Source of the DNA: Polaribacter marinus | GTDB taxonomy: Bacteria > Bacteroidota > Bacteroidia > Flavobacteriales > Flavobacteriaceae | Length of the DNA stretch: 64,000 nt | Direction: 5' to 3' | Assembly: GCF_022662535.1 (NCBI RefSeq) | Contig: NZ_JAKQYM010000005.1 | Location: forward strand, 181,164 to 245,163 | In this document: positions 62,795-64,000 of the stretch, piece by piece | How the letters are laid out: the number at the start of each line of letters is the position of its first letter | Position numbering within the stretch: the first letter of the stretch is position 1 | Made by a program: the position numbers and the translations under genes | Notes under the pieces: model-generated | What the model saw: only the letters and a program-made list of their open reading frames with translations | What the model was told of the DNA's origin: nothing | The model's database searches: none

Positions 62795-64000
62795 TTATTG
62801 TCTGTTTAAATATACCCATCCTGTTATTGGTTCTCTAATACCATCATTAAAATATATGATATAATAATAAGTAGCCGTTGGTAGTGGTTTTTTCTTATTA
62901 AGAGTTAACCTACCAGTTGAATAACCATCCCACCAATCTGGGTTTGTTCTTCCTTTATTATTATAATCATAAACTTTATTACCCCATCTATTAAAAATCT
63001 CTAATCTAAAGTTTGGATATTTTGTTAATGTTGGTATAAAGAAAGTATCATTTTTACCATCTCCGTTTGGAGAGAATGCATTTGGAATAATACAATTAGT
63101 TATGTCTATATGATCAGGAATCGTATCTGAATCACAATCTAACATATATTCTTCTAATGTTAAAATACCATCGCCATCATCATCAGTATCTAAATAATTA
63201 GGAATACCATCGCCATCTGTATCATCATTGGTTGGGTCTCCATCGCCATTAATATCTTCATCAATTGTTGAAACTCCATCGCCATCATCATCTACATCTT
63301 GGAAATCTCTGATTCCATCTCCATCTGTATCTCTGATTTCATAATTTATATTTCCACTATCATCAAATGTTTCTAAACCATCGAATAAACCATTTTCTCC
63401 TGATCCCGTTTCTGAACCGTCAATCACTCCGTCTCCATTAACATCCGATGCTCCAGAACCAGATTCTTCTAAATCTGAAACTCCATCTCCGTCTGAATCT
63501 AGATCTAAGTTATCTGGAATACCATCGCCATCTGTATCTAAAGTATTGTCTCCTCCATTTTCATCAAAATCTGGAATACCATCATTATCGGAATCTAAAT
63601 CTACACTATCTGGAATACCATCTCCGTCAGTATCATCTGCATCTAAATAATCTGGAATACCGTCTCCATCATCATCATCATTGGTTAGATCTCCGTCATT
63701 ATTATTGTCTTCATCTACTGTGTCTATTCCATCTCCATCATCATCTGTGTCTAAATAATCTGGAATGTTGTCTCCATCTGAATCGTCATTGGTTGGATCA
63801 CCGTCGTTATTAATATCTTCATCGGCAGTATCTACTCCGTCTCCATCATCATCTGTATCTAAATAATCTGGAATATTATCGCCATCTGAATCATCATTGG
63901 TTGGATCACCATCATTATTAATGTCTTCATCGGCAGTGTCTATTCCATCTCCATCATCATCTGTATCTAAATAATCTGGAATGTTATCGCCATCTGTATC
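62795..64000 (-). CDS. Type IX secreted adhesin with thrombospondin type 3 repeats, 5' part missing
   Basis: The frame is open from the right edge to 62795, 401 codons, and the start lies outside the window. It is built of Asp-rich calcium-binding TSP type 3 units ([19 protein letters not shown]), including near-identical 36-residue (108-bp) tandem repeats at about 63680-64000. The last 100 residues are a gliding-motility-associated C-terminal domain ([35 protein letters not shown]), the type B T9SS signal. PorP/SprF and OmpA genes follow. An adhesin for gliding or attachment is the likely role. Confidence 0.92.
   Translation of the reverse strand, partial: DTDGDNIPDYLDTDDDGDGIDTADEDINNDGDPTNDDSDGDNIPDYLDTDDDGDGVDTADEDINNDGDPTNDDSDGDNIPDYLDTDDDGDGIDTVDEDNNNDGDLTNDDDDGDGIPDYLDADDTDGDGIPDSVDLDSDNDGIPDFDENGGDNTLDTDGDGIPDNLDLDSDGDGVSDLEESGSGASDVNGDGVIDGSETGSGENGLFDGLETFDDSGNINYEIRDTDGDGIRDFQDVDDDGDGVSTIDEDINGDGDPTNDDTDGDGIPNYLDTDDDGDGILTLEEYMLDCDSDTIPDHIDITNCIIPNAFSPNGDGKNDTFFIPTLTKYPNFRLEIFNRWGNKVYDYNNKGRTNPDWWDGYSTGRLTLNKKKPLPTATYYYIIYFNDGIREPITGWVYLNRQ
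63680..64000 (-). repeat. 108-bp tandem repeats inside the adhesin gene
   Basis: The same stretch recurs at 63751, 63859 and 63967, each 108 bp apart, coding for a 36-residue unit with [13 protein letters not shown]. The array continues beyond the window. Confidence 0.9.

Noticed and set aside
63448..63813. Plus-strand frame rich in His, Leu and Tyr opposite the adhesin gene
   Set aside because: It is the reverse reading of the Asp-rich tandem repeats; the composition is a by-product of the repeat on the coding strand.
63680..64000. Regularly spaced repeats that could suggest a CRISPR array
   Set aside because: The period is 108 bp without unique spacers, and the repeats are in frame coding sequence of TSP3 units.
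1..64000. rRNA, tRNA, insertion sequences or prophage
   Set aside because: No conserved rRNA segments, tRNA cloverleaf ends, transposases, integrases or phage structural genes were noticed on either strand by eye; a tRNA could be missed without a covariance search.

Overview
The window comes from an AT-rich member of the Bacteroidota, family Flavobacteriaceae; a marine genus close to Polaribacter or Tenacibaculum would fit, but the genus is inferred. The evidence is gliding genes gldE and gldD, a type IX secretion (T9SS) type B C-terminal domain with PorP/SprF and OmpA partners, TonB-dependent receptors paired with surface lipoproteins, SDR-type threonine dehydrogenase, DUF3098 next to ftsX, bL21 with a helix-hairpin-helix tail, and many -7 boxes of the Bacteroidota form TAnnTTTG. 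I saw no rRNA, tRNA, CRISPR array, prophage or insertion sequence. The DNA is chromosomal and mostly housekeeping, in short operons closed by clear intrinsic terminators.

Layout: 1-3741, a minus-strand operon of two small lipoproteins and a secreted Asp-box propeller protein cut by the left edge. 3914-6099, tdh, a thioredoxin-like protein and a conserved hypothetical. 6130-9812, a small barrel protein, truB, uppP, a DUF3098 protein, ftsX and a methylmalonyl-CoA epimerase. 9929-15412, a TonB receptor and DUF5689 lipoprotein divergent from a secreted endonuclease/phosphatase-fold enzyme, perhaps for nucleic-acid or phosphate scavenging. 15503-21172, rng, a 29-residue basic protein gene, an HU gene, mutY, ssb, gldE, gldD. 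21194-30931, a long minus-strand run: waaA, two YeeE/YedE sulfur transporters, moaA, moeA, a four-helix-bundle gene, moaC, a mobA fusion, moeB-like, a membrane protein and a MutS-like ATPase. 31181-34961, a LytTR regulator, its TPR histidine kinase, rpmA and rplU.

35228-38590 holds a split-active-site M16 peptidase pair. 38658-40094 holds an EamA transporter divergent from a heavy-metal-binding lipoprotein, with a palindromic operator between them. 40173-48086 looks like a phosphate island: surface lipoprotein, TonB receptor, OprP-like porin and a PitA-PhoU fusion. All three of its promoters carry repeats of TAACA type at 11-bp spacing, resembling Pho boxes. 48153-54562 holds a patatin-barrel protein, uvrC and a membrane protein / histidine kinase / NarL-type regulator module. 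54609-59765 holds lspA, a hypothetical, a DksA-like protein without its zinc ligands, and ileS of the IleRS2 type with a GxHH signature. 59881-64000 is a T9SS adhesin locus.

The most interesting points are the Pho-box-like repeats with a possible small RNA between the divergent phosphate genes, the altered IleRS signature motif, the four-helix-bundle gene set between inverted repeats inside the molybdenum-cofactor operon, the 29-residue basic protein, and the palindromic operator before the metal-binding lipoprotein. All functional statements come from reading motifs by eye; no database search was run.
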